Below are positions 27,301 to 33,932 of a stretch of DNA of 43,186 nucleotides, one piece after another. The DNA comes from Candidatus Endomicrobiellum meruensis. Lineage in GTDB: Bacteria; Elusimicrobiota; Endomicrobiia; Endomicrobiales; Endomicrobiaceae. The stretch spans positions 1-43,186 of the forward strand of contig JAITDI010000019.1 in NCBI GenBank assembly GCA_031282625.1. The letters run 5' to 3'. The notes below the pieces were generated by a model. It did no database searches and was not told the DNA's origin. It was given only the letters and a program-made list of their open reading frames with translations. The number at the start of each line of letters is the position of its first letter. The stretch's first letter is position 1. The translations under genes and the position numbers were made by a program.

Positions 27301-28610
27301 ACATATATACATTTCATATCCTGACCGCCGATATCTAAAATAAAAGATACATTTGGATTGAAATGATGAGCAGCTTTATAATGGGCTATTGTTTCAACTT
27401 CTCCGCAATCAAAATTCAATGCAGCTTTTATTAAAGCTTCGCCATATCCTGTAACACATGCTCCAGATATTTGTGCAGTTGAAGGAATTTTCGCATAAAT
27501 ATCATTTAAAATATCCACGGTTGATCTTAAAGTATTTCCATGATTGGAACCATAATACGAATATGCTATCGCTTTGTCTTCATCTATTAAAACTGCTTTT
27601 GTCGTAGTAGAACCTGCGTCTATACCTAAAAATAACTCGCCTTTAACGTCTTTGAATTCAATTTTTGGAACAGAGATTTTATTATGTCTAAGCAAAAAAT
27701 TTTTATAATCTTCTTCGTCTTTAAAAAGAGGCTCTACATTTTCTCTGACATCATTAAAATGTTCGATTTTTAACGATTGAAATTTATCTTGCAACGTTTT
27801 AAGAGTAAATTCCCTTCCTTCACTTAACAAAGCCGCGCCGAATGAAACAAAAAAATGAGCGTTTTCAGGGAAAAATATGTTTTCAGGGATCAACTTTAAA
27901 GTCTCTATAAAACGTTTTCTAAGTTCAGATAAAAAGAAAAGAGGTCCTCCAAGAAAACATACTTTGCCTTTAATGGAACAGCCTCTTGCTAATCCGCCAA
28001 TAGTTTGATTGACAACCGCCTGAAGTATGCTTGCTGCAATATCTTCTTTTGCCGCTCCCTCGTTTAAAAAAGGCATTATATCTGTCTTTGCAAATACTCC
28101 GCATCTGGCGGCTATTGGATAAATAGTTTTATAATTTTTAGCAAGTTCGTTTATTCCTTCGGCATCAGTTTTAAGAGTTTTAGCCATCTGGTCTATAAAT
28201 GCTCCCGTACCTCCTGCACAGGTTTCATTCATTCTTTGGTCTATTGAGGAATTAGAAAAAAATGTAAGTTTGGCGTCTTCGCCGCCAAGCTCTATTGCAA
28301 CATCAATTTTAGGAAGAAATGTTCTTATGGCTTTTGTGCAAGCGATAGCTTCTTGTTTAAAATCTATGCCGACTCTTTGTGATAAAGTTATTGCACCAGA
28401 ACCTGCAGCACAGATTGTTACAGGATTTTCTTTAATATGTTCCGGAATATCTTTTAATAAACTAATTATTGTACTTACTAAGTCAAGCTGGTGTCTTTTG
28501 TAATTACAATAGATAGGATTATTGTTTTGATCAAGAATTGAAAGTTTAACGGTTGTAGAACCTATATCTAATCCAGATTTAAAGATTCTATTTGCCACTT
28601 TGCACTCCAA
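24369..28610 (-). CDS. Giant BcrAD/BadFG-type activase fused to DUF2229 and dehydratase-like regions
   Basis: Proteins of this family use ATP and a subunit-bridging [4Fe-4S] cluster to fire low-potential electrons into 2-hydroxyacyl-CoA dehydratase or benzoyl-CoA reductase type enzymes. The 1413 residues hold two ASKHA ATPase domains. The first (about 8-265) has SGLDIGSTTVKLS, ELGGEDAKLTFF and cluster Cys131 (NETCAGGTGAF) and Cys170. The second (about 326-585) has LGIDAGSTTTKAV, LDIGGQDMKC and the NEACSSGCGSF motif. A Cys-rich CAGCENRC hinge follows, then a DUF2229-like region (about 660-860). The C-terminal portion (about 1000-1410) is rich in conserved Cys and Gly and resembles HgdB-type subunits. 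It has no operon partner here, and its physiological substrate is unknown. Confidence 0.88.
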   Translation of the reverse strand: MECKVANRIFKSGLDIGSTTVKLSILDQNNNPIYCNYKRHQLDLVSTIISLLKDIPEHIKENPVTICAAGSGAITLSQRVGIDFKQEAIACTKAIRTFLPKIDVAIELGGEDAKLTFFSNSSIDQRMNETCAGGTGAFIDQMAKTLKTDAEGINELAKNYKTIYPIAARCGVFAKTDIMPFLNEGAAKEDIAASILQAVVNQTIGGLARGCSIKGKVCFLGGPLFFLSELRKRFIETLKLIPENIFFPENAHFFVSFGAALLSEGREFTLKTLQDKFQSLKIEHFNDVRENVEPLFKDEEDYKNFLLRHNKISVPKIEFKDVKGELFLGIDAGSTTTKAVLIDEDKAIAYSYYGSNHGNTLRSTVDILNDIYAKIPSTAQISGACVTGYGEALIKAALNFDCGEVETIAHYKAAHHFNPNVSFILDIGGQDMKCIYVKNGQVDKIILNEACSSGCGSFIQNFAESLNCSTQDFAKSALFAKSPVDLGTRCTVFMNSKIKQAQKEGSGIGDISAGLDYSVIKNALYKVIRISDSKDLGEQIVVQGGTFLNDGILKAAEKLLKTEVIRPDIAGLMGAFGSALIALQNKTSSTSLIPRERLLEFSYEIKNERCAGCENRCLLNISRFNDGRSFVSGNRCENALQNRKTQSSVFNMYDYKYKRLFYYYKPLDSNKAFRGEIGIPRVLNMYEHYPFWFTFFTNLRFRVVLSDKSSDTVFNDGIDSIASQTICFPAKMVHGHIENLVKKGLKTIFYPCIPSEIKEFKEANNHYNCPIVSGYPEVIRLNIDSLKENGVNFLQPFLPFDNVKRLISRLSDELRDFKISRQELTTAVLKARAALNLFKKNIRKKGELIVNEVKTKGITAVILGGRPYHLDPIINHGIADFIVSQGIPVLTEDSVSHLAGVLSKITFVDQWTYHSRLYRAAKVVCKTENLEMIQLNSFGCGLDAITTEQTEEIFSKYGKIYTILKIDEGSNLGAVKIRIRSLFASMKKRKSLKLDENISETDNTNTSKVEKSAKDFYTVLCPQMSPIHFSLAEPIFRKYGIKLKVLSKVSANDVEEGLKYVNNDACYPAIIIIGQFINALKSGKYDLDNTALVISQTGGACRATNYSCLLRKAISKAGFEKVSVFSLSTSKASQNKSIGFSFPMIRDFILVIIYGDLIMKLSNRMRPYEVYIGQTDSLSESWLKRLSDIISKNTWFNFRRTVKEIVKDFDNIDVKKVKKPRVGIVGEVLVKFHPTANNNLVSSLEKEGAEVVVPNLMDTMLYMIFDNIYQHKYLEGSFRAKIISLITSKYIEMLRTVIRKALKKSKNFSPSQTTKKLAKKASDIVSVCNQTGEGWLLTAEMLELIENDTKNILCVQPFGCLPNHITGKGVMKELKYRYNDVNIVAIDYDSGISEVNQINRIKLMMSVAYQNIN

Positions 28611-28696
28611 TACGAAAATTGGAAGATATTTTTATGCATAACTGCATCAGAATTTTACAAATTTTTTATTTCAGGTAAAGCTAAATTTTTATAAAA

Positions 28697-29383
28697 TTAA
28701 ATTGTCAACGCAGATTTTGTAGGCTTAATTCCCACTTTTCTCAAAATACCAGTGCCTTCGGAAAATGATTCAACAAAATGGTTGTCTTTAAGGTATAAAT
28801 GAATTATTTTTCTTTCTTTAGCATTCATAGGCTCAAAATGGTACATCTTACCTGTACGGTTAACATAATCTACAGCTTTGTCAATCAAAATTTTTAATTT
28901 ATCCTTTTGCTTTCTTCTGTAGTTTTCACAATCTAAATTTACTTTTAGTTTGGAATTAAGTTCTTTATTTACAATTATCTGAGTTAAATACTCCAAAGAG
29001 TCCAAAGTCTGCCCGTTTTTACCTATAACAAAATAACAGTCGTTTGTAGAAACGTTTATATTTATTAAATCATCTTTAGAAGATGTTTCAATACCTGAAA
29101 ATTTGACATTCATTTTATTTAAAAGTCCGAACAGAAAAAACTCTGCTTTTTTGCATATTTCATTTTGATCAACTTCTGTATTTAGAGTAGTTTTAATATT
29201 ACATTTTGACTTTTTAACAGATATAAGAACAACCGCCGGTTTCGCCCCCATAAGACCAAAAAGTCCGGTTGAACCTTCGCTAACAATTCTTATTGACACA
29301 TCTTCCTTGTTGCAACCAAGTTTAACTAGTCCAGCGTCTATAGCGTCTTTAACATTTCTGCCTTTAAACTCAATTTCCAACAT
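28697..29383 (-). CDS. jag: Jag/KhpB-type RNA-binding protein (Jag_N-KH-R3H)
   Basis: KhpB/Jag proteins bind RNA, often with KhpA, and affect cell elongation and division. The 228 residues include Jag_N (about 1-55, with FKGRNVKDAIDAGL and STGLFGLMGAKPA), a linker and a KH domain (about 98-150) with the VIGKNGQTLDSLEYL GxxG loop. The C-terminal R3H domain has the RxxxH signature in KERKIIHLYL. AGGAGC precedes the ATG. Its place after yidC in the rpmH-rnpA-yidD-yidC-jag order is classic. Unlike many genomes, mnmE does not follow. Confidence 0.93.
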   Translation of the reverse strand: MLEIEFKGRNVKDAIDAGLVKLGCNKEDVSIRIVSEGSTGLFGLMGAKPAVVLISVKKSKCNIKTTLNTEVDQNEICKKAEFFLFGLLNKMNVKFSGIETSSKDDLININVSTNDCYFVIGKNGQTLDSLEYLTQIIVNKELNSKLKVNLDCENYRRKQKDKLKILIDKAVDYVNRTGKMYHFEPMNAKERKIIHLYLKDNHFVESFSEGTGILRKVGIKPTKSALTI

Positions 29384-29420
29384 TATTTGCTCCTGTAATT
29401 CATTAAAATCAGACCAATGC

Positions 29421-30971
29421 CTAAGAATGCTTAATCTTAATTTCGTCTTCTCTTATTATGAAATACTGTTCTATCATTGAAATTATGCTGTTAGTAATCC
29501 AGTATATAACAAGTCCCGACGGGAAAGACCAAAACATAAACGTAAATATAATAGGCATTAAATACATCATTCTCTTCTGCATAGGATCTGAAACTGCCAT
29601 GGTCATTCTCTGCTGGAAAAACATTCCTACACCCATAAGCAACGGAAGAAGATTAATGCTAAAATCTCCCAAGTGCATAAATTGATCCGAAGCTGACAAG
29701 TCTTTAACCCATAAAATCCAACCTTCATTTCTAAGCTCGTAAGCATTTCTTAGCATTGTAAAGAATGCCCAAAAAATAGGAAGCTGTAAAAGCATAGGCA
29801 GACAGCCACCTAAAGGATTAACTTTTTTTGTTCTATAAATGTTCAACATTTCTGCCTGAAGCCTTTGAGGTTCGTTTTTATACTTTGTCTGAATATCTTT
29901 TATAAGAGGCTGTACACGTTTCATTGCAGCTGCGGATTTTAAACTCTTTAACGTCAAGGGAAGAACTAAAATCTGTATAACAACAGTTATCATAATTATA
30001 GCCCAGCCATAATTATGCGTAATTTTAGAGAAAAACATTAAAACAGCAAAAGCTATCTTTCCTAAAAATCCAAAAACGCCAAAATCAACAGTTTTTTCAA
30101 GACCTAAATTATAACTCTTCAAATATGTGTATCCTTTAGGACCCAAATAGAAGTTAATAGAGTATTCTTTTCTATCTACGTTTTGAGGGACAGTCGCAGT
30201 CATTGTTACAGAATAAGGATGCTTTTTATCAATTCTTGAAGGAATAATCTTGTCAAAATCTGACGATTTTTCAGGGATAAAGGCGGCAAGGAAATATCTG
30301 TTGTCTATAGCCATCCATTTGTAAGAAGAAGCGAGTTCAGGATCGGTTTTAAGTTTTTTTAGTTTATACGGCTTGTCTGCTGTGTACGCTAGGGACCTGG
30401 ATAGAGAAACATTTTCCTTCACTTCTTTAGCATCAGTCCCAAGACCGGGACCCCACTCAATATCTATTTCAGGAACTGAAACTGAAGAGTTTCTATCAAT
30501 AACAATATTTAAACTGTGCATGTATGAGTCAGATAAATTGTATATTTTGGTAATTTTCCAACCTTCTTTAGACACATACTCAAAAACTATTTTATTATCT
30601 GATTTAGAAACAATTTTATAAACCGATCCCGGGAAATTTCCCATAACGGGAGACGAACCGGGAAAAACTAAGTCCACCCACTCGCCGTTTTTTTCTTTAA
30701 CAGACCAATTAAGCACAGCGGCTCCTTTATTTGTCAAAACCGCCTTATATTTTTCTGTTTCAATATTTATCTTTTCTTCGTCAACAAATTGCGACATCTC
30801 GTCTTGAGTTTGATTATTTCTGACAACCGTTGAACTTGAATATTCGCTCTTTTCTGTCTGAACTTGGGCTGGAGTTTGATTTACTTGTGTAGATTGTGGA
30901 GCGAGGAAAAAGTACCAAATAAAAATTACTGCTGCTGATAAAACTACAAACAAAATAGAATTCTTCTGCAT
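29421..30971 (-). CDS. yidC: Membrane protein insertase YidC
   Basis: YidC inserts and folds inner-membrane proteins alone or with Sec. The 516 residues have the Gram-negative layout: an N-terminal membrane helix (about 5-25), a large periplasmic P1 domain (about 30-300), and the conserved core of five helices starting near FGFLGKIAFAVLMF. Recognisable motifs are GWAIIMITVVIQILVLPLTLKS, the cytoplasmic hairpin with MKRVQP.IK, NPLGGCLPMLLQLPIFWAF and PSGLVIYWITNSI. AAGGAAG precedes the ATG. It follows yidD by 17 nt in the ribosomal-protein L34 operon. Length is a little below the E. coli protein. Confidence 0.97.
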   Translation of the reverse strand: MQKNSILFVVLSAAVIFIWYFFLAPQSTQVNQTPAQVQTEKSEYSSSTVVRNNQTQDEMSQFVDEEKINIETEKYKAVLTNKGAAVLNWSVKEKNGEWVDLVFPGSSPVMGNFPGSVYKIVSKSDNKIVFEYVSKEGWKITKIYNLSDSYMHSLNIVIDRNSSVSVPEIDIEWGPGLGTDAKEVKENVSLSRSLAYTADKPYKLKKLKTDPELASSYKWMAIDNRYFLAAFIPEKSSDFDKIIPSRIDKKHPYSVTMTATVPQNVDRKEYSINFYLGPKGYTYLKSYNLGLEKTVDFGVFGFLGKIAFAVLMFFSKITHNYGWAIIMITVVIQILVLPLTLKSLKSAAAMKRVQPLIKDIQTKYKNEPQRLQAEMLNIYRTKKVNPLGGCLPMLLQLPIFWAFFTMLRNAYELRNEGWILWVKDLSASDQFMHLGDFSINLLPLLMGVGMFFQQRMTMAVSDPMQKRMMYLMPIIFTFMFWSFPSGLVIYWITNSIISMIEQYFIIREDEIKIKHS

Positions 30972-30988
30972 TATGAACTTCCTTTACA

Positions 30989-31213
30989 TTATTTTTTCTT
31001 CTTAATTACAGGAACAGGATCTAATCCGCCATTGCAAAAAGGATTGCATCGTATAATTCTTTTAAAGGCTAGAAAAGATCCCTTAAAAAACCCATACATT
31101 TCTATAGCCTGATAAGCATATGTAGAACAGGTTGGATAGAAGCGACACCTGGCAGGCAGAATTTTTGAAACAAACTTATAATATTTGATAAGAAAAAGAG
31201 CAAAAAACCTCAT
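30989..31213 (-). CDS. yidD: Membrane protein insertion efficiency factor YidD
   Basis: YidD is a small membrane-associated helper of YidC-dependent insertion. The 74 residues carry the family pattern: an amphipathic start [18 protein letters not shown], then [19 protein letters not shown], the [17 protein letters not shown] segment and GGLDPVP near the C-terminus. Four conserved Cys are present. It starts 5 nt after rnpA, so translation is coupled. Length and order are typical. Confidence 0.96.
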   Translation of the reverse strand: MRFFALFLIKYYKFVSKILPARCRFYPTCSTYAYQAIEMYGFFKGSFLAFKRIIRCNPFCNGGLDPVPVIKKKK

Positions 31214-31218
31214 AAATA

Positions 31219-31641
31219 CTACTCCGAAACTGTATAAAGCTTGGCATTTTTTAATAGAACCAAAATAATATCTTCAAGTTTTTTGTAATCAAGCAATACC
31301 GTTTCCGACTTTGAAATAAAAATCAAATCCAAGCTCGGTTCCAACAAATGTTTATTAGTCCTAAAAATTTCTCTAAGCCTTCTTTTAGTTCTGTTCCTTA
31401 TAACTGCCGTGCCTACTCTCTTTGGAGTTATAAGTCCTAGTCGTCTTACATCTTGCCCATCTTTCCTTTTGTAAGCTAAAATTCTTATTGCTTTATTTTC
31501 AAGCCTTAAACCGTCTTTAAATACTTTATTGAAATCTCTTTGGATGTGAAGACGCTCAAAATACACAAAAGAAAACTTCTTCTTACCTGATTTATCGTTG
31601 GATAAACCCATTGAAAAAGTTTTCCTTTTTTTAGTCTGCAT
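31219..31641 (-). CDS. rnpA: Ribonuclease P protein component
   Basis: RnpA is the protein cofactor of RNase P, which matures tRNA 5' ends. The 140-residue basic protein has the RNA-binding signature [13 protein letters not shown], preceded by [14 protein letters not shown], and the family start near [16 protein letters not shown]. About 28 extra residues, rich in Lys and Ser, precede the core and make it a little longer than usual. The ATG at 31641 follows an AGG that overlaps the rpmH stop codon, supporting it over an internal start. A Met at residue 11 is a possible alternative. Confidence 0.95.
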   Translation of the reverse strand: MQTKKRKTFSMGLSNDKSGKKKFSFVYFERLHIQRDFNKVFKDGLRLENKAIRILAYKRKDGQDVRRLGLITPKRVGTAVIRNRTKRRLREIFRTNKHLLEPSLDLIFISKSETVLLDYKKLEDIILVLLKNAKLYTVSE

Positions 31642-31647
31642 AAAGAC

Positions 31648-31782
31648 CTACGCACAAATCGTTTTGCGTCCTTTTCTTCTGCGTGCACTCAAAACTTTTC
31701 TCCCTCCGGGAGTAGCCATTCTTGCCATAAAACCTATTTTTTTCTTTCTTCTGTCTTTGTTTGGCTGATATGTTCTTTTCAT
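31648..31782 (-). CDS. rpmH: 50S ribosomal protein L34
   Basis: A 44-codon gene reads [18 protein letters not shown] then [20 protein letters not shown] and ends RKTICA. This is the L34 pattern (MKRT.QP, GF..RM.T..GR.VL..RR.KGR), with a four-residue C-terminal extension. AGAGG lies about 9 nt before the ATG. It heads the rpmH-rnpA-yidD-yidC-jag operon, and its stop codon overlaps the rnpA ribosome site. Confidence 0.97.
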   Translation of the reverse strand: MKRTYQPNKDRRKKKIGFMARMATPGGRKVLSARRRKGRKTICA

Positions 31783-31817
31783 TCTAAAATCCTCTTTCTA
31801 CTATCTAGACTCCAATT

Positions 31818-31846
31818 ATTATATCTAAAACCCTTTGTGATGTCAA
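31818..31846 (-). promoter_or_regulatory. Perfect consensus promoter of the rpmH operon
   Basis: On the minus strand TTGACA (31846-31841), exactly 17 nt, and TATAAT (31823-31818): a full consensus sigma-70 promoter, with a start near 31811 and about 29 nt of leader. A 7-bp inverted repeat CCCTTTG/CAAAGGG (31831-31837, 31851-31857) is centred on the -35. Confidence 0.88.
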
Positions 31847-31852
31847 ACAGCA

Positions 31853-31880
31853 AAGGGCTTCGGTTTTTGCCGAAGCCCTT
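31853..31880 (-). terminator. Hairpin terminating the upstream two-gene unit
   Basis: A perfect 11-bp GC-rich stem (31853-31863 with 31870-31880) around a 6-nt loop lies 28 nt after the stop of the basic repeat protein. The T tract after it on the minus strand is short, so it may need Rho or act partly as an mRNA stabiliser. Seven bases further lies the rpmH -35. Confidence 0.7.
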
Positions 31881-31908
31881 AATTAAAAAAAAGATGGTAC
31901 GTCAAAAT

Positions 31909-32238
31909 TTATCTTCTTTTACTCTTCTTTACAGATTTCTTACTCGCTTTCTTTTTTGAAACTTTTTTTACGGTTTTCTTTTTAGCGGTTTTTTTAGCTT
32001 TTTTAGCCTTTTTCTTACCGCCTCTGCTCATAACTGATCTTGAGATATCGCCCTGCTTGTCAATAAAGTAAAGGTAACCTTTTTCTTTCTTAAGTCCTAC
32101 TTTTGTTACTTTTGAAGGTTTTCCGCCTTTTTTACCGCCTCTTGCCATCAAAGCTCTTGAAACATCGCCTTGCTTGTCAATAAAATAAAGATATCCAGAT
32201 TCTCTCTTTACTCCAACTTTCTCTACTTTTTCAGCCAT
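31909..32238 (-). CDS. Two-repeat YLYFIDKQGD protein with histone H1-like basic tail
   Basis: I know no function for this protein. Residues about 5-37 and 44-76 are two copies of a 33-residue unit (pattern V.KVG.K...GYLYFIDKQGD.SR..M.RGGKK) joined by a Gly/Lys spacer. From residue 77 to 109 the protein is almost pure Lys, Ala, Ser and Val in KKA, KKT and KKS steps, like the tails of histone H1 or bacterial Hc1-type proteins. DNA or RNA binding by the tail is therefore likely. AGGAGGTG before the ATG is the best ribosome site in the window, suggesting high expression. The gene follows a small excisionase-type HTH gene by 28 nt and is separated from the rpmH operon by a hairpin. Confidence 0.82.
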   Translation of the reverse strand: MAEKVEKVGVKRESGYLYFIDKQGDVSRALMARGGKKGGKPSKVTKVGLKKEKGYLYFIDKQGDISRSVMSRGGKKKAKKAKKTAKKKTVKKVSKKKASKKSVKKSKRR

Positions 32239-32266
32239 TTTACACCTCCTGTAATTGTAAATTGAA

Positions 32267-32518
32267 TTATTTATCTACGCCGGAATTTACCGGAACTGTA
32301 TTTTGTTGTAAAACGCTTTCTTTTTTGGTGATTATCTTATCTCTAAGCCAAGAATCTACTATATCTTTTGAAAATCTGTATTGTCTTCCTATTTTTGACG
32401 CAGGAATTTTTTTCATTCTTATTAAACTATAAATTTTAGACTTTCCTATTCCTAAATATTCGGAAAGTTCTTTAATATCCATTATTTGCTTATTTGAATT
32501 ATTTCGTATTTTTTCCAT
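32267..32518 (-). CDS. Small excisionase-family helix-turn-helix protein
   Basis: The 83-residue protein is one winged HTH of the HTH_17 (excisionase/MerR-like) type: MDIKELSEYLGIGKSKIYSL forms the helix-turn-helix and KIPASKIGRQYRFSKDIVDSWL the wing with the characteristic R.Y.F...D...WL. A polar tail follows. Such proteins act as phage or transposon directionality factors or as stand-alone regulators of the BldC kind. With no integrase nearby and a chromosomal promoter, the second role is more likely. It is cotranscribed with the basic repeat protein. The target is unknown. Confidence 0.85.
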   Translation of the reverse strand: MEKIRNNSNKQIMDIKELSEYLGIGKSKIYSLIRMKKIPASKIGRQYRFSKDIVDSWLRDKIITKKESVLQQNTVPVNSGVDK

Positions 32519-32559
32519 TTTTTATTCTTAATTATCGTTAATTATCTTTTTACGTTAAA

Positions 32560-32588
32560 ATTATATGTATTTTATTATATTTTGTCAA
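32560..32588 (-). promoter_or_regulatory. Perfect consensus promoter of the HTH and repeat-protein genes
   Basis: TTGACA (32588-32583), exactly 17 nt and TATAAT (32565-32560) on the minus strand, with a start near 32553, about 35 nt before the HTH ATG. The DNA from 32589 to 32831 is extremely AT-rich with no gene I can support. Confidence 0.83.
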
Positions 32589-32831
32589 ATATTTATTTTT
32601 AATATTAAACTTAAGTAGATTGTTTTATATTTTACTATTTATTATCTTTTAATAAATATTATAGACTTTATTGCGATGTGAAATAAATTTCATATATATA
32701 CATTTTTATCACATACACATTCTAATATTGCATAATTAACAATGAAAAATTATGCCAGTGAAAAATCCAGCATGATTAATTTTATTAAAATATCAATTGA
32801 AAGAATTATTTGTAGAAAGGTTTAGATAAAC

Positions 32832-32984
32832 TTAAGAGACTATATGTGATTTAATTTTATTGGCTTCCTTATATATTTCTTCTGACTTTACACCCATGTT
32901 GAATTTATCGTTTTCATAAAGAATTTTACCATTTATCATGGTTAACTTATAGTTAAATATTCTAAAATAGCAAGAAGATTTAAA
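32832..32984 (-). pseudogene. 3' relic of an amidohydrolase (MTA/SAH deaminase-like) gene
   Basis: A frame ending at TAA (32834-32832) reads NYKLTMINGKILYENDKF then NMGVKSEEIYKEANKIKSHI. This matches the C-terminus of metal-dependent amidohydrolases of the MtaD/SsnA kind, whose ends run V..V.VNGK.L.E...., then D...I..EA.... Only about 45 recognisable codons remain. No start is present and the frame is blocked upstream by TGA. The intact gene would be more than 400 codons, so nearly all of it is gone. Confidence 0.65.
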
Positions 32985-33027
32985 TAATATAGATATTCAT
33001 TTTTTCTTTCATTATGTTTTTTACATC

Positions 33028-33624
33028 TCATGTTTGTCTGTATTGATATGATAACGGCTGTATTATGTCTATACCCTTCCTGTACATATTAGCAAATAGG
33101 TACTTAGCAACAGCCTTCATTGTAAAAACATCAGCCATCGCTCTGTGGCTCAGCTCAACTTCTACGCCTATGGCATTTGCGATACTGCCAAGCTTGTTAG
33201 ATTCAAAATTAAAATATTGTCTTGCAAGTTGCAAAGTGTCCAAGTAAAAAAACTTTTCTGAAAGAATGCCTGCTTGTAAAAGTTCTTTAGAGACAAAAAG
33301 TAAATCAAAAGAAGCATTATGGCACACAACAATTTCGTCTTCTATAAAGGAAATAATATCTTTTGCAATATCTTTAAAAGACGGAGACTCTTTAACCATA
33401 TCGTCGTATATAAAATTTACTTTGGAACAATCCTCAGGTATGGAATAGCCTGGATTTACAAAGCTTTCGTATTTCTGATCAAGTCCATCTTTTGTTTTAA
33501 GCATAGCAATCTCTATTATCTTCGCGCCTTTTTCGGGATCAAGACCAGTAGTTTCAATATCCAAAAAAACTAAATTTTCTGGATTCTTTGTAAAAACAAA
33601 TTTCTCTTCAACGGCATAGTTCAT
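33028..33624 (-). CDS. DnaQ-type 3'-5' exonuclease
   Basis: This is a DEDDh exonuclease. The 198 residues show ExoI with Asp22 and Glu24 in VFLDIETTGLDP, ExoII in CHNASFDLLFV, and ExoIII in HRAMADVFTMKAVA with the catalytic His and Asp. It could be a stand-alone proofreading subunit (epsilon) of DNA polymerase III or a related repair or RNA exonuclease. It lacks the helicase or UvrC extensions of DinG or Cho-like proteins. No other replication gene is adjacent, so I leave the symbol blank. A weak ribosome site precedes its ATG. Confidence 0.9.
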   Translation of the reverse strand: MNYAVEEKFVFTKNPENLVFLDIETTGLDPEKGAKIIEIAMLKTKDGLDQKYESFVNPGYSIPEDCSKVNFIYDDMVKESPSFKDIAKDIISFIEDEIVVCHNASFDLLFVSKELLQAGILSEKFFYLDTLQLARQYFNFESNKLGSIANAIGVEVELSHRAMADVFTMKAVAKYLFANMYRKGIDIIQPLSYQYRQT

Positions 33625-33705
33625 TTAATATTCCGTAATCTTAATAAAAATAAACAAACCCAGTAAAAACAGTCCATAAAAAATTTATTGCAAAATTTTT
33701 AGTTT

Positions 33706-33928
33706 TTAATTTAAATATCCAACTAAAAACCTTAAACGAATAAGCAATATCTGAGCAACAACAAAACAAAAAATTAATATGATTCCGTAAATTATAACCG
33801 AGCCTACAATTAAATTAAGATTTATTCCTGAAAAAGAGAAATAAGTATTGACGAAAAAACATAAAGTTATAATAAAGCTGTATTTTAAATTTTTATCTGG
33901 TATTTTTCTGGAAAGTACTTTTTTTCAC
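33706..33928 (-). pseudogene. Small two-helix membrane protein frameshifted in an A7 run
   Basis: From about 33915 a frame reads SRKIPDKNLKYSFIITLCFF, a hydrophilic turn, then a long second hydrophobic helix ending RLRFLVGYLN at TAA (33708-33706). It lacks a start, but GTG at 33928-33926 is followed by seven A. Removing one A joins them into a 73-codon gene starting MKKVLSRKIPDK. It follows the beta-CASP gene by 4 nt, as a coupled gene would. It is either freshly inactivated, rescued by slippage on the A run, or a sequencing error. The family is unknown. The rest of the 33625-33932 gap has nothing I can name. Confidence 0.55.
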
Positions 33929-33932
33929 ATAT

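Noticed and set aside
31506-31688. 60-codon frame overlapping rnpA and rpmH
   Set aside because: It is an alternate frame of two certain genes (rpmH and rnpA) and has no family resemblance.
32267-32518. Prophage or integrative element marked by the excisionase-like protein
   Set aside because: No integrase, attachment repeats or phage genes are nearby, and stand-alone HTH_17 regulators are common in chromosomes.
32519-33027. Possible replication origin in the very AT-rich DNA near rpmH
   Set aside because: rpmH often lies near dnaA and oriC, but I found no cluster of TTATCCACA-type boxes and no dnaA or dnaN. The region is explained by a promoter and a gene relic.
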